From: BAIKAL-G1 sp943370385
GTDB taxonomy: Bacteria; Cyanobacteriota; Cyanobacteriia; PCC-6307; Cyanobiaceae
Direction of reading: 5' to 3'
Assembly (NCBI GenBank): GCA_943370385.1
Contig: CALRQT020000001.1
Coordinates: forward strand, 1-64,000
DNA: 64,000 nucleotides
Position 1 is the first letter of the stretch; each line of letters opens with the position of its first letter. Shown piece by piece: positions 30,198-41,100 of the stretch. The position numbers and the translations under genes are program-made. The notes beneath the pieces are model-generated. The model saw nothing but the letters and a program-made list of their open reading frames with translations, had not been told where the DNA came from and ran no database searches.

Positions 30198-31697
30198 TCA
30201 GCGGCTGCGGCCGTAGAGGTCTTCGAAGCGCACGATGTCGTCTTCACCCAGGTAGGGACCGCTCTGCACCTCGATCAGTTCCACCGGGATCCGGCCGGGG
30301 TTGGAGAGGCGGTGCTTGGAGCCCAGGGGGATGTAGGTGCTCTGGTTTTCGCCCACCAGTTCCTCGACCCCGTCCTTCTCGACCACGGCCGTGCCCTGCA
30401 CGACCACCCAGTGTTCGGCCCGGTGGTGGTGCATCTGCAGCGACAGGCTGGCGCCCGGGTTGACCTTGATTTTTTTCACCTGCCAGCGTTCGCCCTCGGT
30501 GACGCCGTCGTAGGAGCCCCAGGGGCGGTAGATGCGGCGATGGGCCTTGCCCTCCGGCGCCCCCTGCTGCTCCAGCAGGCCCACCACGGTTTTCACGTCC
30601 TGGGCCCGGTCCCGGTGGGCCACCAGCACCACGTCATCGGTTTCGACCACCACCAGGTCTTCCACCCCCAGCCCCACCACCAGCCGGTGCTCGCTGCGCA
30701 GGTAGCAATTACGGGAGCCCTCGTTGATCACCCGGCCGCGCAGCACGTTGCCGTCGCTGTCCTGGTCGGCCGTTTCCCAGAGGGCGCTCCAGCTGCCCAC
30801 ATCGCTCCAGCCCGCCTCCAGGGGGATCACCACCCCCAGGTTGGTGCGCTCCATCACGGCCACATCGATGGCCACATTCGGGCAGGCGGCAAAGGCGGCG
30901 GGCTCGAGGCGCAGGAAATCGAGGTCGGCCGCGTCCTGTTCCAGGGCGGATCGGCAGGCGCTCACCACCTCCGGGGCCAGGCGCTCCAGCTCCGCCAGGA
31001 TGGCGCTGGCGCGGAATAGGAACATGCCGCTGTTCCAGGTGAAGCGGCCGGAGGCGAGGAACTGCTCGGCCGTGGCCCGATCCGGCTTCTCCACAAAGCG
31101 GGCGATCGGCACCGGCGCGGCCGGGCTGCTGGGATCGCTGCCCGGGGTGAGGGCCTCGGCTGCCTCGATGTAGCCGTAGCCCGTTTCCGGCGCCGTCGGC
31201 ACGATGCCGAAGGTCACCAGCTGGCCGGCCAGGGCGGCGGGCACGCCGGCGGCCACCGTGGCCCGGAAGCGCTCGGCATCGCGGATCACATGGTCGGCGG
31301 CGAGCACCAACAGCAGGGGGTCGGCGCCGCCCGATGTGGCCTGCAGGGCGGCCACCGCCACGGCCGGCGCCGTGTTGCGGCCGATCGGTTCGAGCAGGAT
31401 CGCCGCCGGCTCCGTGCCGATCTGGCGCATCTGCTCGGCCACGATGAAGCGGTGGTCCTCGTTGCAGATCAGCAGGGGCGCCGCCAGATGCGCCAACCCC
31501 TCTAGCCGTTGCTGGGTCTGTTGCAGCAAGGTGGCCTCCCCACTGCCGGCCAGGGCCCAATACTGCTTGGGATAACTGGCCCGCGATAGGGGCCAGAGCC
31601 GGGTGCCGGTGCCGCCACAGAGGATCACAGGCACCAGGGAGGTCTGGGCTGTCGCCGGATCAGCCACGGGCTGGGTGCTTGAAGTGCCCCCATTCAA
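30198..31697 (-). CDS. manC: Mannose-1-phosphate guanylyltransferase / mannose-6-phosphate isomerase (bifunctional type II)
   Basis: Makes GDP-mannose for surface polysaccharide. 499 residues. N-terminal pyrophosphorylase: VILCGGTGTRLWPLSRASYP, LVLAADHVIRD, RFVEKPDRATAEQFLASGRF, WNSGMFLFRA and EAGWSDVGSWSALWE. C-terminal cupin isomerase: RPWGSYDGVTEGERWQVKKI, GASLSLQMHHHRAEHWVVV and YIPLGSKHRLSNPG. It lies 99 nt downstream of rimM on the same strand and converges with glmS. The isomerase activity is inferred from the fused cupin domain. Confidence 0.95.
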   Translation of the reverse strand: MNGGTSSTQPVADPATAQTSLVPVILCGGTGTRLWPLSRASYPKQYWALAGSGEATLLQQTQQRLEGLAHLAAPLLICNEDHRFIVAEQMRQIGTEPAAILLEPIGRNTAPAVAVAALQATSGGADPLLLVLAADHVIRDAERFRATVAAGVPAALAGQLVTFGIVPTAPETGYGYIEAAEALTPGSDPSSPAAPVPIARFVEKPDRATAEQFLASGRFTWNSGMFLFRASAILAELERLAPEVVSACRSALEQDAADLDFLRLEPAAFAACPNVAIDVAVMERTNLGVVIPLEAGWSDVGSWSALWETADQDSDGNVLRGRVINEGSRNCYLRSEHRLVVGLGVEDLVVVETDDVVLVAHRDRAQDVKTVVGLLEQQGAPEGKAHRRIYRPWGSYDGVTEGERWQVKKIKVNPGASLSLQMHHHRAEHWVVVQGTAVVEKDGVEELVGENQSTYIPLGSKHRLSNPGRIPVELIEVQSGPYLGEDDIVRFEDLYGRSR

Positions 31698-31796
31698 CCG
31701 AACCCCCCGGCCGAGGGCCTGTTTTCCGAAAGGGCTCGGGGATTGGCCCAGGCCTGATCGCCGGTGGTGATGGGCCGCTCGGGCGGGCCTGGTTGC

Positions 31797-32501
31797 TCAG
31801 ATCTCCAGCAGCCCCGGCGGGGGGGTGATGCCAAGCCAGCCCTCGGCCAGGTGCACTTCGGGCACGATCGGCTCTACGAAGGGGATCAGGATCCGGCGGG
31901 GCTTGGTCGGGCCGGCTGGCAGGGCCGATCCAGGGGCTGGGCCCGCTTCCGCTGGTTGGCCCGGGTCAGGGGCCGTGTCTGGCGCCGCTGCCAGTTCTAC
32001 CTCCAGCAGGTCGTTGCCGGCATGGAGCAGGTCCGTGACCCGGCCGATCCCGCGGCCATCGGCCAGGAGGCGCACCTCCAGGCCCACCAGATCGAGCAGG
32101 TGGAATTCGCCCTCGGCCAGGGGCGGCCGGTCGCTGGCGGGCACCAGCAGGGCCTGGCCCACCAGGGCTTCGGCGCTGGAGCGGTCGTTGACCCCCTCCA
32201 GCCGCAACACGTAGAGCTCCTTCCCCGGCAGCTGGCGGCCACTCAGCAGGGTCACCGCCTTGGCCGGCCCCGTGCGGCCCTGCAGCCAGCGCCGGCCTGG
32301 CACCGTGAAGCGTTCGGGGAAATCGCTGAGGGGATTGAGCCGCACTTCCCCCTGCAGCCCCTGGGCCGACACCAGCCGGCCCACCTCCAGCAACTCGCCG
32401 GGGTCGTCAGCCGATCCGCTCACCTCGGTGCGGGCCTTCGTTCTGGCTGGATCCGGTGTCTGATTGGTGGCCTGTTGCGCCATGGGTCCGGGTTGGGCCA
32501 T
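31797..32501 (-). CDS. rimM: Ribosome maturation factor RimM
   Basis: Assists 30S head assembly by binding S19. 234 residues. Seen: LLEVGRLVSAQGLQGEVRLN, LSDFPERF, LYVLRLEGVNDRSSAEALVG, the PRC-barrel region GEFHLLDLVGLEVRLLADGR, IGRVTDLLHAGNDLLEVEL and the end LIPFVEPIVPEVHLAEGWLG. A Pro/Ala-rich insert of about 30 residues sits inside the PRC barrel, just before RRILIPFVEPIV. Two in-frame ATGs (32501, 32483) are possible starts. It diverges from the NdhS-type gene with 35 nt between. Confidence 0.93.
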   Translation of the reverse strand: MAQPGPMAQQATNQTPDPARTKARTEVSGSADDPGELLEVGRLVSAQGLQGEVRLNPLSDFPERFTVPGRRWLQGRTGPAKAVTLLSGRQLPGKELYVLRLEGVNDRSSAEALVGQALLVPASDRPPLAEGEFHLLDLVGLEVRLLADGRGIGRVTDLLHAGNDLLEVELAAAPDTAPDPGQPAEAGPAPGSALPAGPTKPRRILIPFVEPIVPEVHLAEGWLGITPPPGLLEI

Positions 32502-32536
32502 TAGCCTCGATCATGGCCCCACGACCAGGCGCTTCC

Positions 32537-32719
32537 ATGGCCGATTCCCTGCCAATCCTGCCCGGCTCCACCGTGGTGGTGCGCGATCAACGCTCCATCT
32601 ACGACGGCTACCGCGGCTTTGTGCAACGCATCAGTGGCTCCCGGGCGGCGGTGCTGTTTGAGGGCGGCAACTGGGACAAGTTGATCACCGTGCCTTTGAC
32701 CACCCTCGAACCGGTCTGA
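32537..32719 (+). CDS. ndhS: NAD(P)H-quinone oxidoreductase subunit S (NdhS-type SH3-like protein)
   Basis: 60 residues. The whole sequence fits the small SH3-like NdhS of cyanobacterial NDH-1: ILPGSTVVVRDQRSIYDGYR, then GFVQRISGSRAAVLFEGGNW and DKLITVPLTTLEPV. NdhS helps bind ferredoxin, the electron donor of photosynthetic NDH-1. The ATG at 32537 gives the family-like start MADSLPILPGS; an in-frame ATG at 32513 would add 8 residues. It stands alone between rimM and rnc, away from other ndh genes. Confidence 0.85.
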   Translation: MADSLPILPGSTVVVRDQRSIYDGYRGFVQRISGSRAAVLFEGGNWDKLITVPLTTLEPV

Positions 32720-32828
32720 TCCAGCCCTTCCAGCCCCGGGCCTGGGCCCCCGGCGCCAGCCAGCCGCGCCCCAATCCCTGGCCCAACAGGGTCCCCGCCT
32801 CAAGCACGCTTCCCCAGGTTCCGCCGCC

Positions 32829-33560
32829 TCAGGAGGGGCTGGCTGGGGGGGCTTCCTTGGGTTGCACGGCTTCGAGGGCCATGCGGGCGGCCTGTTGTTC
32901 CGCCAGCCGGCGGGAGCCCCCCCATCCTTCCCCTAGCTCCCGTTCGCCTAGGGCCACGGCGCAGTGGAAGCGCCTGGGGTCACCGTGGACTTGGTTGCAT
33001 TCGCGGCTGCCATAGCTCGGCAGCCCCAGGCCTGCGGCCTGGCTCCATTCCTGCAGGGCCGATTTCCAGTTGTGGAGATGGGGATCGGCCTGGAGTTCGG
33101 CGGTTGTGCGCTGCCAGTGGGGCGTGAGCCAGCGGTGCACCGGCTCCAGGGTGCCCCAGATCCGGTAGAGGGCCCCGATCACGGCTTCGCAGGCTTCGGC
33201 CCGCAGGGTGGCCCGGCCGCTTTTGTCGCCGGCGGCGATCGGGCCGATGCGCAGCACCGCCTCGATCTGGCAGGTCTCGCCCAGTTCCGCCAGCCAACGG
33301 TCGCTCACCAGCTGGGCCCGCAGGGCGGAGCGCTCGCCCACCTTTAACTGGGGGTGGTGGCGCTCAAGGAATTCGGCCGCCGCCAGCCGCAGCACCGCAT
33401 CGCCGAGGAATTCCAGCTGTTCGTGGTTGAAGGCCAGCCCGGCGGAGGTGTGGCTGAGGGCCTCATCCAGGGGCGCGAGCGCCTCGGCCCTGCTGGGGGC
33501 GGGATCGAGGCCCAGGCTGGTGAGAAAGGCCAGTAACTGCCGCCGGCGATCGGGCGTCAT
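32829..33560 (-). CDS. rnc: Ribonuclease III
   Basis: Double-strand-specific RNase for rRNA and mRNA processing. 243 residues. The signature is present as HEQLEFLGDAVLRLAAAEFL, with the second metal-binding segment EACEAVIGALYRIWG. The C-terminal dsRNA-binding domain carries NWKSALQEWSQAAGLGLPSY and GGSRRLAEQQAARMALEAV. The ATG at 33560 (MTPDRRRQLLAFL) was chosen; a TTG at 33608 would add 16 unrelated residues. It sits directly downstream of the RNase P RNA gene on the same strand. Confidence 0.94.
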   Translation of the reverse strand: MTPDRRRQLLAFLTSLGLDPAPSRAEALAPLDEALSHTSAGLAFNHEQLEFLGDAVLRLAAAEFLERHHPQLKVGERSALRAQLVSDRWLAELGETCQIEAVLRIGPIAAGDKSGRATLRAEACEAVIGALYRIWGTLEPVHRWLTPHWQRTTAELQADPHLHNWKSALQEWSQAAGLGLPSYGSRECNQVHGDPRRFHCAVALGERELGEGWGGSRRLAEQQAARMALEAVQPKEAPPASPS

Positions 33561-33612
33561 CGGGTTGGCGTGGGGGGCGGGGCCAGCCAGTCGAGCTGGG
33601 ACTGGCAAGGGG

Positions 33613-34036
33613 GTGAAAGCAGGACGTAAGCCGGGTTCTGTTCATCCCGGCGGGGCCGCAGCCCCGCCGGGGGGGTGATCATCTGTCTAGGACCGCCGTT
33701 ACCGGCGGCCTCGAGCGGCGCACTGTGGTCGGGACGGGTGCCATGGCCAACCGTTGTCCCTGGGCCTTGCTCCTAGCCGGGGTTTACCGAGCCAGCACCT
33801 CTCGATGCTGCTGGTGCGCTCTTACCGCACCCTTGCACCCTTGCCTGTGCCAGCCGGGTTGCCCCGGAACGGCCATCGGCGGTGTGTTTCTGTGGCACTG
33901 TCCTCACGGTCACCCGCACTGGGCGTTACCCAGCAAGCCTGGCCATTGGGGAGCCCGGACTTTCCTCAACCGGCATCGCCACCCCGACCAAGGCCGGTGC
34001 GCCGATGCCGATCGCGATCACCTCGCCTGCTTTCAC
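33613..34036 (-). ncRNA. rnpB: RNase P catalytic RNA (M1 RNA)
   Basis: Read on the minus strand the RNA begins gtgaaagcaggcgaggtgat and ends ggcttacgtcctgctttcac, so its two ends pair as helix P1. The universal core element gaggaaagtccgggctccc follows the 5' region, and gaacccggcttacg lies near the 3' end. Length about 424 nt, typical of cyanobacterial A-type RNase P RNA. It cleaves 5' leaders from tRNA precursors. It ends 52 nt before the rnc start. Exact ends are estimated from the P1 pairing. Confidence 0.93.
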
Positions 34037-34070
34037 AGCCCATAATGCCGTCAGGGGTTTGACCCCACCC

Positions 34071-34144
<74 letters not shown>

Positions 34145-34220
34145 TCCCCTAAACCCCAGACCTGCCAAGGGTTTTTAGGGGAGGCAAGGCCGAAAAAATT
34201 GGCCCTCCCCAGCCCCAGCG

Positions 34221-34269
34221 ATTAGGCACCAAATTAGGCAAATCGGCCCGGATCGACCACGATTAGGCA
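34221..34269 (+). repeat. Three direct copies of ATTAGGCA beside tRNA-Arg
   Basis: The octamer attaggca occurs at 34221, 34233 and 34262, within 50 nt and about 80-120 nt after the tRNA 3' end. A degenerate copy (gctaggcgaa) follows at about 34272. Spacing and place would fit integrase arm-type sites of a decayed attachment region, but that is inference. Confidence 0.5.
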
Positions 34270-34322
34270 AATGGCTAGGCGAATCCTGGCCTCCCTCCGA
34301 CCCCTGGCTCAGCCGCCAGAAC

Positions 34323-34750
34323 GTTCCTCTAAAGCTGAAAGGGCACGAAGTCGGCCTCGATGTGGCGGGTGGTCGGATTTGCCTGCGGGCGACTACCCGC
34401 CGCGACCGACAGATCCGCTTGGTGCCGAGCCGAAGCAGCACCGCATCAGAACTGGTCTTCCCTACCCGGATCAGACCAGCGGGTCGCTGCAGTGAGCTGA
34501 GCAGCTCGGCAATGCCCTGGAGTGGCATCGCCTCGGGCTGGAGGTCTTCGACTGGACGCCCTGGCTGCCAAAGGGACCCCAGCGGAAGCAGGCCCAGTAG
34601 GCCGGACAGCCCGAAGCCTAAGGCCTTAGTGGCCTCCAGGCAGTTCGACTCACCCACCGCTGGCCCCCCTGCTGGAGATCAGCCCTCTGCAGCCCCAGCA
34701 CCTGTTGGCACTGGTGGAAGCAACGGCAACAGGCAACCGTTCCGGGGGCT
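34323..34750 (+). pseudogene. Decayed tyrosine-type integrase (phage/island integrase relic)
   Basis: Conceptual translation in shifted frames gives integrase-like pieces in order: VGLDVAGGRICLRATTRR (about 34348-34404), after a frameshift HRIRTGLPYPDQ and, past a stop, AEQLGNALEWHRLGLEVFDW (about 34440-34555), then LQPQHLLALVEATATGNR (about 34690-34740). These match the N-terminal arm- and core-binding region of tyrosine integrases that sit beside tRNA genes in marine and freshwater Synechococcus, from memory. No catalytic R/H/R/Y domain can be read. It lies just after tRNA-Arg in the same direction, the classic integrase position. Confidence 0.6.
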
Positions 34751-35011
34751 GGGCGTCTCAGGCTGCAGCTCGCCATTCTCCGGGCTACTGAATGTCCTGG
34801 TGAGAAAACACATCCAGGGCGATGAACACCGTGGAGCGACCGCAAATAATGGTGCTTTGATCACGCCTCTCTGGGTGCCGCCCGTGGGTACGGTGATGGC
34901 TTGGACAGTCAAGGCAGTGTGGCCCGAGCTAGTCAGGTTCACGACGATGGTGTGTTGTTCATTGAGCTTCAGGCCGCTGGCCCAGGAGAGCAGGGCAATG
35001 GCGGTGGTCAA
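34679..35011 (-). pseudogene. Exoprotein fragment with an ASH/Hydin-like beta-sandwich (relic)
   Basis: A 110-codon open stretch on the minus strand, 139 nt downstream of the giant gene's stop and in the same direction. The segment GLKLNEQHTIVVNLTSSGHT followed by ALTVQAITVPTGGTQ, and later FLTRTFSSPENGELQP, follows the strand pattern of ASPM-SPD2-Hydin (choice-of-anchor) domains in bacterial surface proteins. The part between is garbled, and the end is Pro-rich without family features. It could be the leftover of a second surface-protein gene or of an earlier 3' end of the giant gene. It overlaps the integrase relic on the other strand, so both calls are tentative. Confidence 0.4.
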
Positions 35012-35150
35012 GGCGCTGGGTCCGCTTGGAACTGTCTGTGGGAATGGGGCAGGCAGATGACTGAAGTCCTCGCCCCCTTTGAGCTGCGCAGGGGCTCAAG
35101 AAGGGGAAGGAGGCTATTGAACCGGCGAAGTTGCTGTGCTAGTTAGGCGA

Positions 35151-38100
35151 TTAGATCACCTTCGAAAAGGTGAAGCCCATTACGTTGTCGTCGAAGTCTT
35201 TGTCGCCGCCCCCTAGCAGGTCTTCATAGCCAAAGATGTTATTCCCGAGAACGCGGAAGTGGGCAAAGTTGTCGACATTTGCTGCAGCAAAGGCAAAGAA
35301 TGTATTTTCATTGGTGACAGCGTAAGGGGCGATATATGTTGACTCTTTTATGGTGGTTTCGTGACTTGAACTCTGGCGGTCGTCAATGCGAAGGCCGGTT
35401 AATTCATCCACTAAGTTGGAAGAGCGAAGGGCTGCGCGCCTGTAATCTTCGAGTGAAGCAATGCCAGGAGTAAGGAGGGAGTTGCCATCGATATCCAGCA
35501 CGGAGCCCCGATGATCGACAACCCTGTAGAAACTGATCAGCGAGTCGTGCGAGGCTTCTCGTCCCATCACGATTGTTCCTCTTACAGCCTCACCACTTAC
35601 AAAGGCTGAGAAATCAAGAATTGGTGCAATGCTCTGCTCCTGGCTAATGAGAGAGGAAAGGCCTGGATCTGTATCGCTGAGGCTCAGGGTGAAGCGTACA
35701 CCGCTGGCTGAAGAGAATGCTGCCACGCCCGCTGAGATGCTGCCATTCAAGAAGCGGAGCCTTGAATCACTTGCGCTGGTGATAGAATCAAGGGTGGCAT
35801 CTATAACCTCAAAGAAAACAAGAGACTGACCATTGACAAGGGGTATATCCCTCTCGAACGATGTACTGTCAGCAAGTGTTACGTCATTGTTCTCAAGTGT
35901 CGAGAATAACGTCAGGGCTCGTCTCTTTAAGAAGGTAAGATCGTCAATGTAGTCGTTGGCGTTGGTGGCTTCTAGTGGATCCAGTACGATATATCCAATC
36001 TGATTGGCAGTGCTGGATCTACCAGACAGTGCTGTTCGCAATGAAAGTGCTGCAGCTGTTGCGTTGTCTGGATCGGCGACGTTGAGCAATAAGGAGTTGA
36101 TGCTCAATTTTGGATCGATGGCTGTTGATCCTGGTAGTGAAGGATCAACGATTACCCCATTCACCCGTCCGTCTTTGTCTCCGTATCCGCCATCTTCCAA
36201 AGACAGGTGGATATGGTCGGCGATGCCGTCACCCGAGAAATCGTAAAAGCGGGCACCACTTGAGCGAATGGGATCATAAATTAAGGAGCTGAGATCTCCG
36301 CTATTATCGAGCGCAAAATAGGTCAGGCGACGCCGCTTTGTATTATTCGTGCCAAGAAGTTGAAGCCCATCGCCAAACGCTTCCAGAGGAATAAATGCTG
36401 AAGCGATTCCACCATCCTGATTTGAGTTCAGCTCAAAGTCCACAGCATATTGGCTGAGGTAAAGGCCGCTATAGGCCTCTGTCTTTACTGCGCTGGATGG
36501 AAGAATTGAGAAGCTGCCATCAACTAGCCTGCCACCACTTGTGACGAGGTTGAGTTGCCTCGGAGCCTGGGAATTCTCCCCCGGGACTTCAACTTGGTAA
36601 GAGTTTGTATCTCTGCGATTCTGATTTGGGTTTGTATCGCTGATTTTGAAAGTTGGCCCAGCCTCGGATACTAGGAGCTTCAGGGTCTGCTCTAGGGATT
36701 CAAGCTCGCCAAACCCATCTGTATAGGAGACGTTTACACCTACCTGCTTGCCGATCAGTGAGTTGGTCAGTAGCAGGGTCTTACTGTTTGCACCAACAAT
36801 ATTTGTCGTTGTAGGGCCCTCGATGCTGAACCACTGATACTTAAGCTCGCCAAGGCCGTCGGGGTCTTGAATGGCTGAGCTATTAACGGTCAACAGGTCT
36901 CCCCGTTGTGGGGCTCGGTCGGTAACGGTGCCTTCTACTTGCTTGATGTCAATCGAGAGCGATCCACTGACAGGATCATTGATGTTTTCAATCAAAATCT
37001 CAACAGTGCGGCTAACTTCTGCACCCTGTTGGTCGCGAGCCTTCAGTGTGAAGGTATCCGGCCCAAACGCATTCGGCTTGGGTATGTATTTCCATGTTTG
37101 CAGTTGTAGATCAAGTTGAACTTCCCCCTTTGTGGGTGCGGTCGATAGTGTTAGCCAATCTTCCTTGGCAAGCCCATGAAAACTGCGTACTTCAAAGAAG
37201 CCCGTCGTTCCGTTGGAATCTTCCTGGGTCGTCAGCGATGGCGAAGCAACCAACAGAAGTGGAACCGCTTGATTCTCAAAGTTGTTGGTCTTGCTAATAA
37301 TTAGCTGGGGCAGGCTTATCTCGATTGCTGGACTTGACGTGCTTGCACGATTTAACGTGATGCTGCTCACCAGTATCGATGGAGAGCTGTTCTGAAGCTC
37401 TGCTGTTGATTCATTGGGGATTACTTGTATCTCTAACTCACCGAGCTGGATTCCTTCCTGGTTCTGGTTCAGATTCCATCCGTTAGATCCATGGTCAAAG
37501 CGAATCTTGAGGTCGACGAACTGTGGGTCGGTTGGATCAACTGTAAACCCGATCAGCCTATCTTTGTCGATTTGATTGCTATCGATCCAAATCTCATTCC
37601 GATTAAAGCGAACTATTGCTTCTACTGAATCAATTGAAGACCAGTCTATGATGTTGTTGGGTTCCTGTGACTGGTTGTCCGTGCCATTGAACAGATTGAA
37701 GGAAAGATTGTAGGCGCTTCCACTGCTCAGCTCTCCGTTGTGACTTGAGAGCGTCGCCGCCTGATTCTCCAGGATTGGATCGGTTTGCCCAAAGCCGTTG
37801 AGGTTCACCGCAATGGATTGCCCATTGTGCGAGCTCAAGCCAAAGTAGAGATGGAGATCTGTTTCTGGAAGTTGGCGTGCATTTATTTTTGCTTCATTGA
37901 ATAGGGAAGAGTTGGGGAACGGTAGCTCAAATGTGAATTCAATATCACTATTGGGGGCATTGGCATGCTTGTCTGAGAGGCTTGCAGTCTTATCCAGTTT
38001 CACCACATAGCTCTGGCCCGGAATTATCCCCAGGTTTGACACAAGCTCAGAGAGATCCACCAGTAGCTCATTGCCACCACTCTTTCGAATGGAGAGGGAT

Positions 38101-41100
38101 GTAATCGGGTGTCGCTCACCGGTGATGGCATGAACGCTGTCAAGTTGGATACTGGCAGCCTCGCTAATGTCGATTAGTTCTGAGAAGTTGAGTTGAAGCA
38201 CCATTGAGGTGCCACTATTGATGAAGCTATGATCAACAAGTGCTGGTGGCTTGAAGTCAACGGATGTTCCATAGAACGATGGGTTGCCGACCAGCGACAG
38301 CCCAGCCTTAGTCTTCAGAACGTTTCCCTGGGAGACGAAGTCTGCCAGGAGATAGCCGTCTTTGCCTTTGAGCTTGGGATTGTTGGTGGTTTCCACCTGA
38401 ATCTGGAGTGACGTTCCATCTGGTGTGAAGGAAACACTTGGATCTGACAGCGCCAAGGTTTGAATCAGATCTCCGGCACCCCATCCTTCTGGTGTGGTTG
38501 CCAGAACAATTCGAATGGATCCCGTTTCAGGTTGAAGCGCTTGATCAAACTTAAAGGTAAATATTAGACTGTTAGTTGTTTCATTGACAGCGAAGTCTGA
38601 AATGGATGGTGCCAGCGGTGAGGACTGATTGGTGCTCGAGGTTTCGTCGATATCATTGGTGCTTTCAATGATTTCCTCTGGAGCATTCGGATCAAAGTTT
38701 TTACCGTCTACCAGAACAAGCACCTGGGGATTGCTAATGATGTCCCCGTTGCTTGAACCTTGAACCAAGACATACTGGAACTGATCTGTGATCAGTTCGT
38801 TATCAAAGCTGGTGCCGTCGTGCCGGTAGAGCAACTGCCCTGCGTTGAGCTCGTCAAATGTGATGAGGCGTTGTTCAGCCAATTTCAGAATTGTTGCCTG
38901 TTCAATCGGCATGTCTTTTGCATTCAGCCAGAGCAGTTCGCCTGCGAACGGGTAAACAGTGATGCGGATGCCATCGCGGTTCATCACCATCGAGTCCCCA
39001 TCGATATCGATGGGCTTGAAGTACTCTGCCTCTGTTAAGGCAATGGGTGCCGTGCCGGTAAGCGGAACGGGGATTGAACTTCCAGTGGGAAGGTCATCGA
39101 CTGCTGCCACATTGAGCTTGATATCAAATGTGTACTCCCCCGCTGCTGCTCCTACGGTGAGCTGAAGGGTCTGAGTGCCGTTGCTGTTGGCTGCCGGGGT
39201 GACCCTGACGGTTTGTGTTTGGTGATCAAAGGTGATCGTCACGCTGGAGGGCTCTTGGCTCCCCTTTTCTTTCAGTTCAACAAATTTCACCAGATCGAAA
39301 CGATCAGGATCCAGGAATGCTTCCGTAAGGCTGCTTACATTAATTGTGAGTGGTGTGTCTTCGCTTGTGTTGAGCTCCAGTGGACGGATCTGCCTGGGAG
39401 CATCAACAACGTTGGTTACAGTAACTGGTACAAGAAGAGTTCGTTGTATTGTGCCTTCCTGAATGGTGACAAGAATAGTGCTGGATCCGCTGAAATCTTT
39501 TTCCGGGTTGATGGTTAGAAGGCTATCCCCTGTGTTTCCATTGCGCTTGAAGCGAAGTTGACCGTCACCGCTCACTGCCAACACGGTAAAATCGGCGTCG
39601 AGATCTAACAGTGTGTTGAAACTCAGCTCGATTGGCGTGTCTTCTGTGATAGTGAGAGTATCTGCCTTCTCGGTTTGAACGCTTGTGTTGCCGAGGAGTA
39701 CGGCATTGTTCACGTAGGCCAGGGGCTGCCAGCTACTGCCATCGGCTGTTGGGCTAAGCACCTGGGCAATCGGGTTATTTCCGGCGTAAAGGGTGCCATT
39801 CACCAGTTGCAATTCGGGCACTGGTTGACTGCCTGTCCAGGTGAGGTGATGACCTTGCAGGGGATCAAAGCCCATTAGGATCTGTTGCTTCCCTGTGTTA
39901 GTGCCGCTGATGGCAAAGACACCGTTGGCATCGGCGTTGATCAATGCAATGTTGGGGAGGCTAGCTAGCGCGTTGATACTGAGATCTGTTTGGCCAATCG
40001 TGGCGCTGCCATCTGCTGCAACTGTGAGGGTGTTGGCCCCTTCTGCTATTTGAATACCACTGTGTCCTTGCAGCAGAATGAGTACGATGTTGCCATCAGC
40101 TCCGGCCTTGGCCTTTTCGCTGAGGCGTTCAATGTTGAGATTTAGTGATTGGGCTCCGGCCGCAATGTCCAGAGATTTTGGTAACTGTTTCAGGTCATTG
40201 ATGGTGTAGTCGGTGCCATATACCAACGCGCTATCTACCAGCAGGCTCAGGCTTGCGCCGATGTCGCTCGATGGATTGTCCAGCTGAAGGCTCAGGCCTA
40301 TTTCGTTATTGGTTTCCGTTGCTTGCCACTTTGCTTCGGCAAAAGTGAGTGCGATTTGCGATGAGGTTGGTCTTAGCAGCTGTGTATTAAAGATGTTGGT
40401 TAGAAGGCCGCTAAGATTGGAAGTATTCGTATTATCGTCAATCAGACTTTGCAGGACGGATCTGAAGATCCCTGCCTGCATCAACCGCTTGAGACTCACC
40501 AGCGCCAGTGCGGGTGCTTCCGCAGGAGCAATAAGGCTTGAGGTGGCTGTTGCCACCCTGTCGATCTGCTTGTTGAAGTCGGCCAGTAGGGAGCCAGTCA
40601 GCTGAGCAGCGGCATCGAGAATTGCTGGATTGTTCCCGAGGCTAGCTGTGACTAATTCATTCAGGAAGGTGAAATAAGCCCGCAGTGATTCAGTGTTTGT
40701 GAGATCAAGGAATGGCTGCTGGGCGTTTGTATTCTTCTGGGCATAGAGAGCAACTGGTAAGTAGGGGTATAGTCCTTCAGATTGGGGAAGGGTGGGATAG
40801 GTGCCATCGAGCTTGAGTTGCTTGACTCCGAAGCTGTCTAGGTAGTCGGCGGTGGCAAGGAGCAGGGCCTGGAGCTGGTACTCCATGCGCAGTTGCTTGA
40901 GGCTAAGTTCTCGGGCGTCAGGATCACTATCCGCTAAACCGGTGTAGCTACTTGCCGCGGTGATTGTCAGTTCGTCAAAACCTTTGATGCCGTTCAGGTA
41001 AGTTTCATCAAACTCAGTGGGCTCCGGATTCGCAATTGGGCTCTGATGATTTTCAAGCAGAGTAGGTAGTGCCTGCAGTGAACTGATCACTGTGAGCGCG

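Noticed and set aside
34362..35060. 232-codon plus-strand open frame after tRNA-Arg
   Set aside because: The translation shifts from integrase-like to unrelated sequence and the integrase similarity needs other frames; treated as relic rather than gene.
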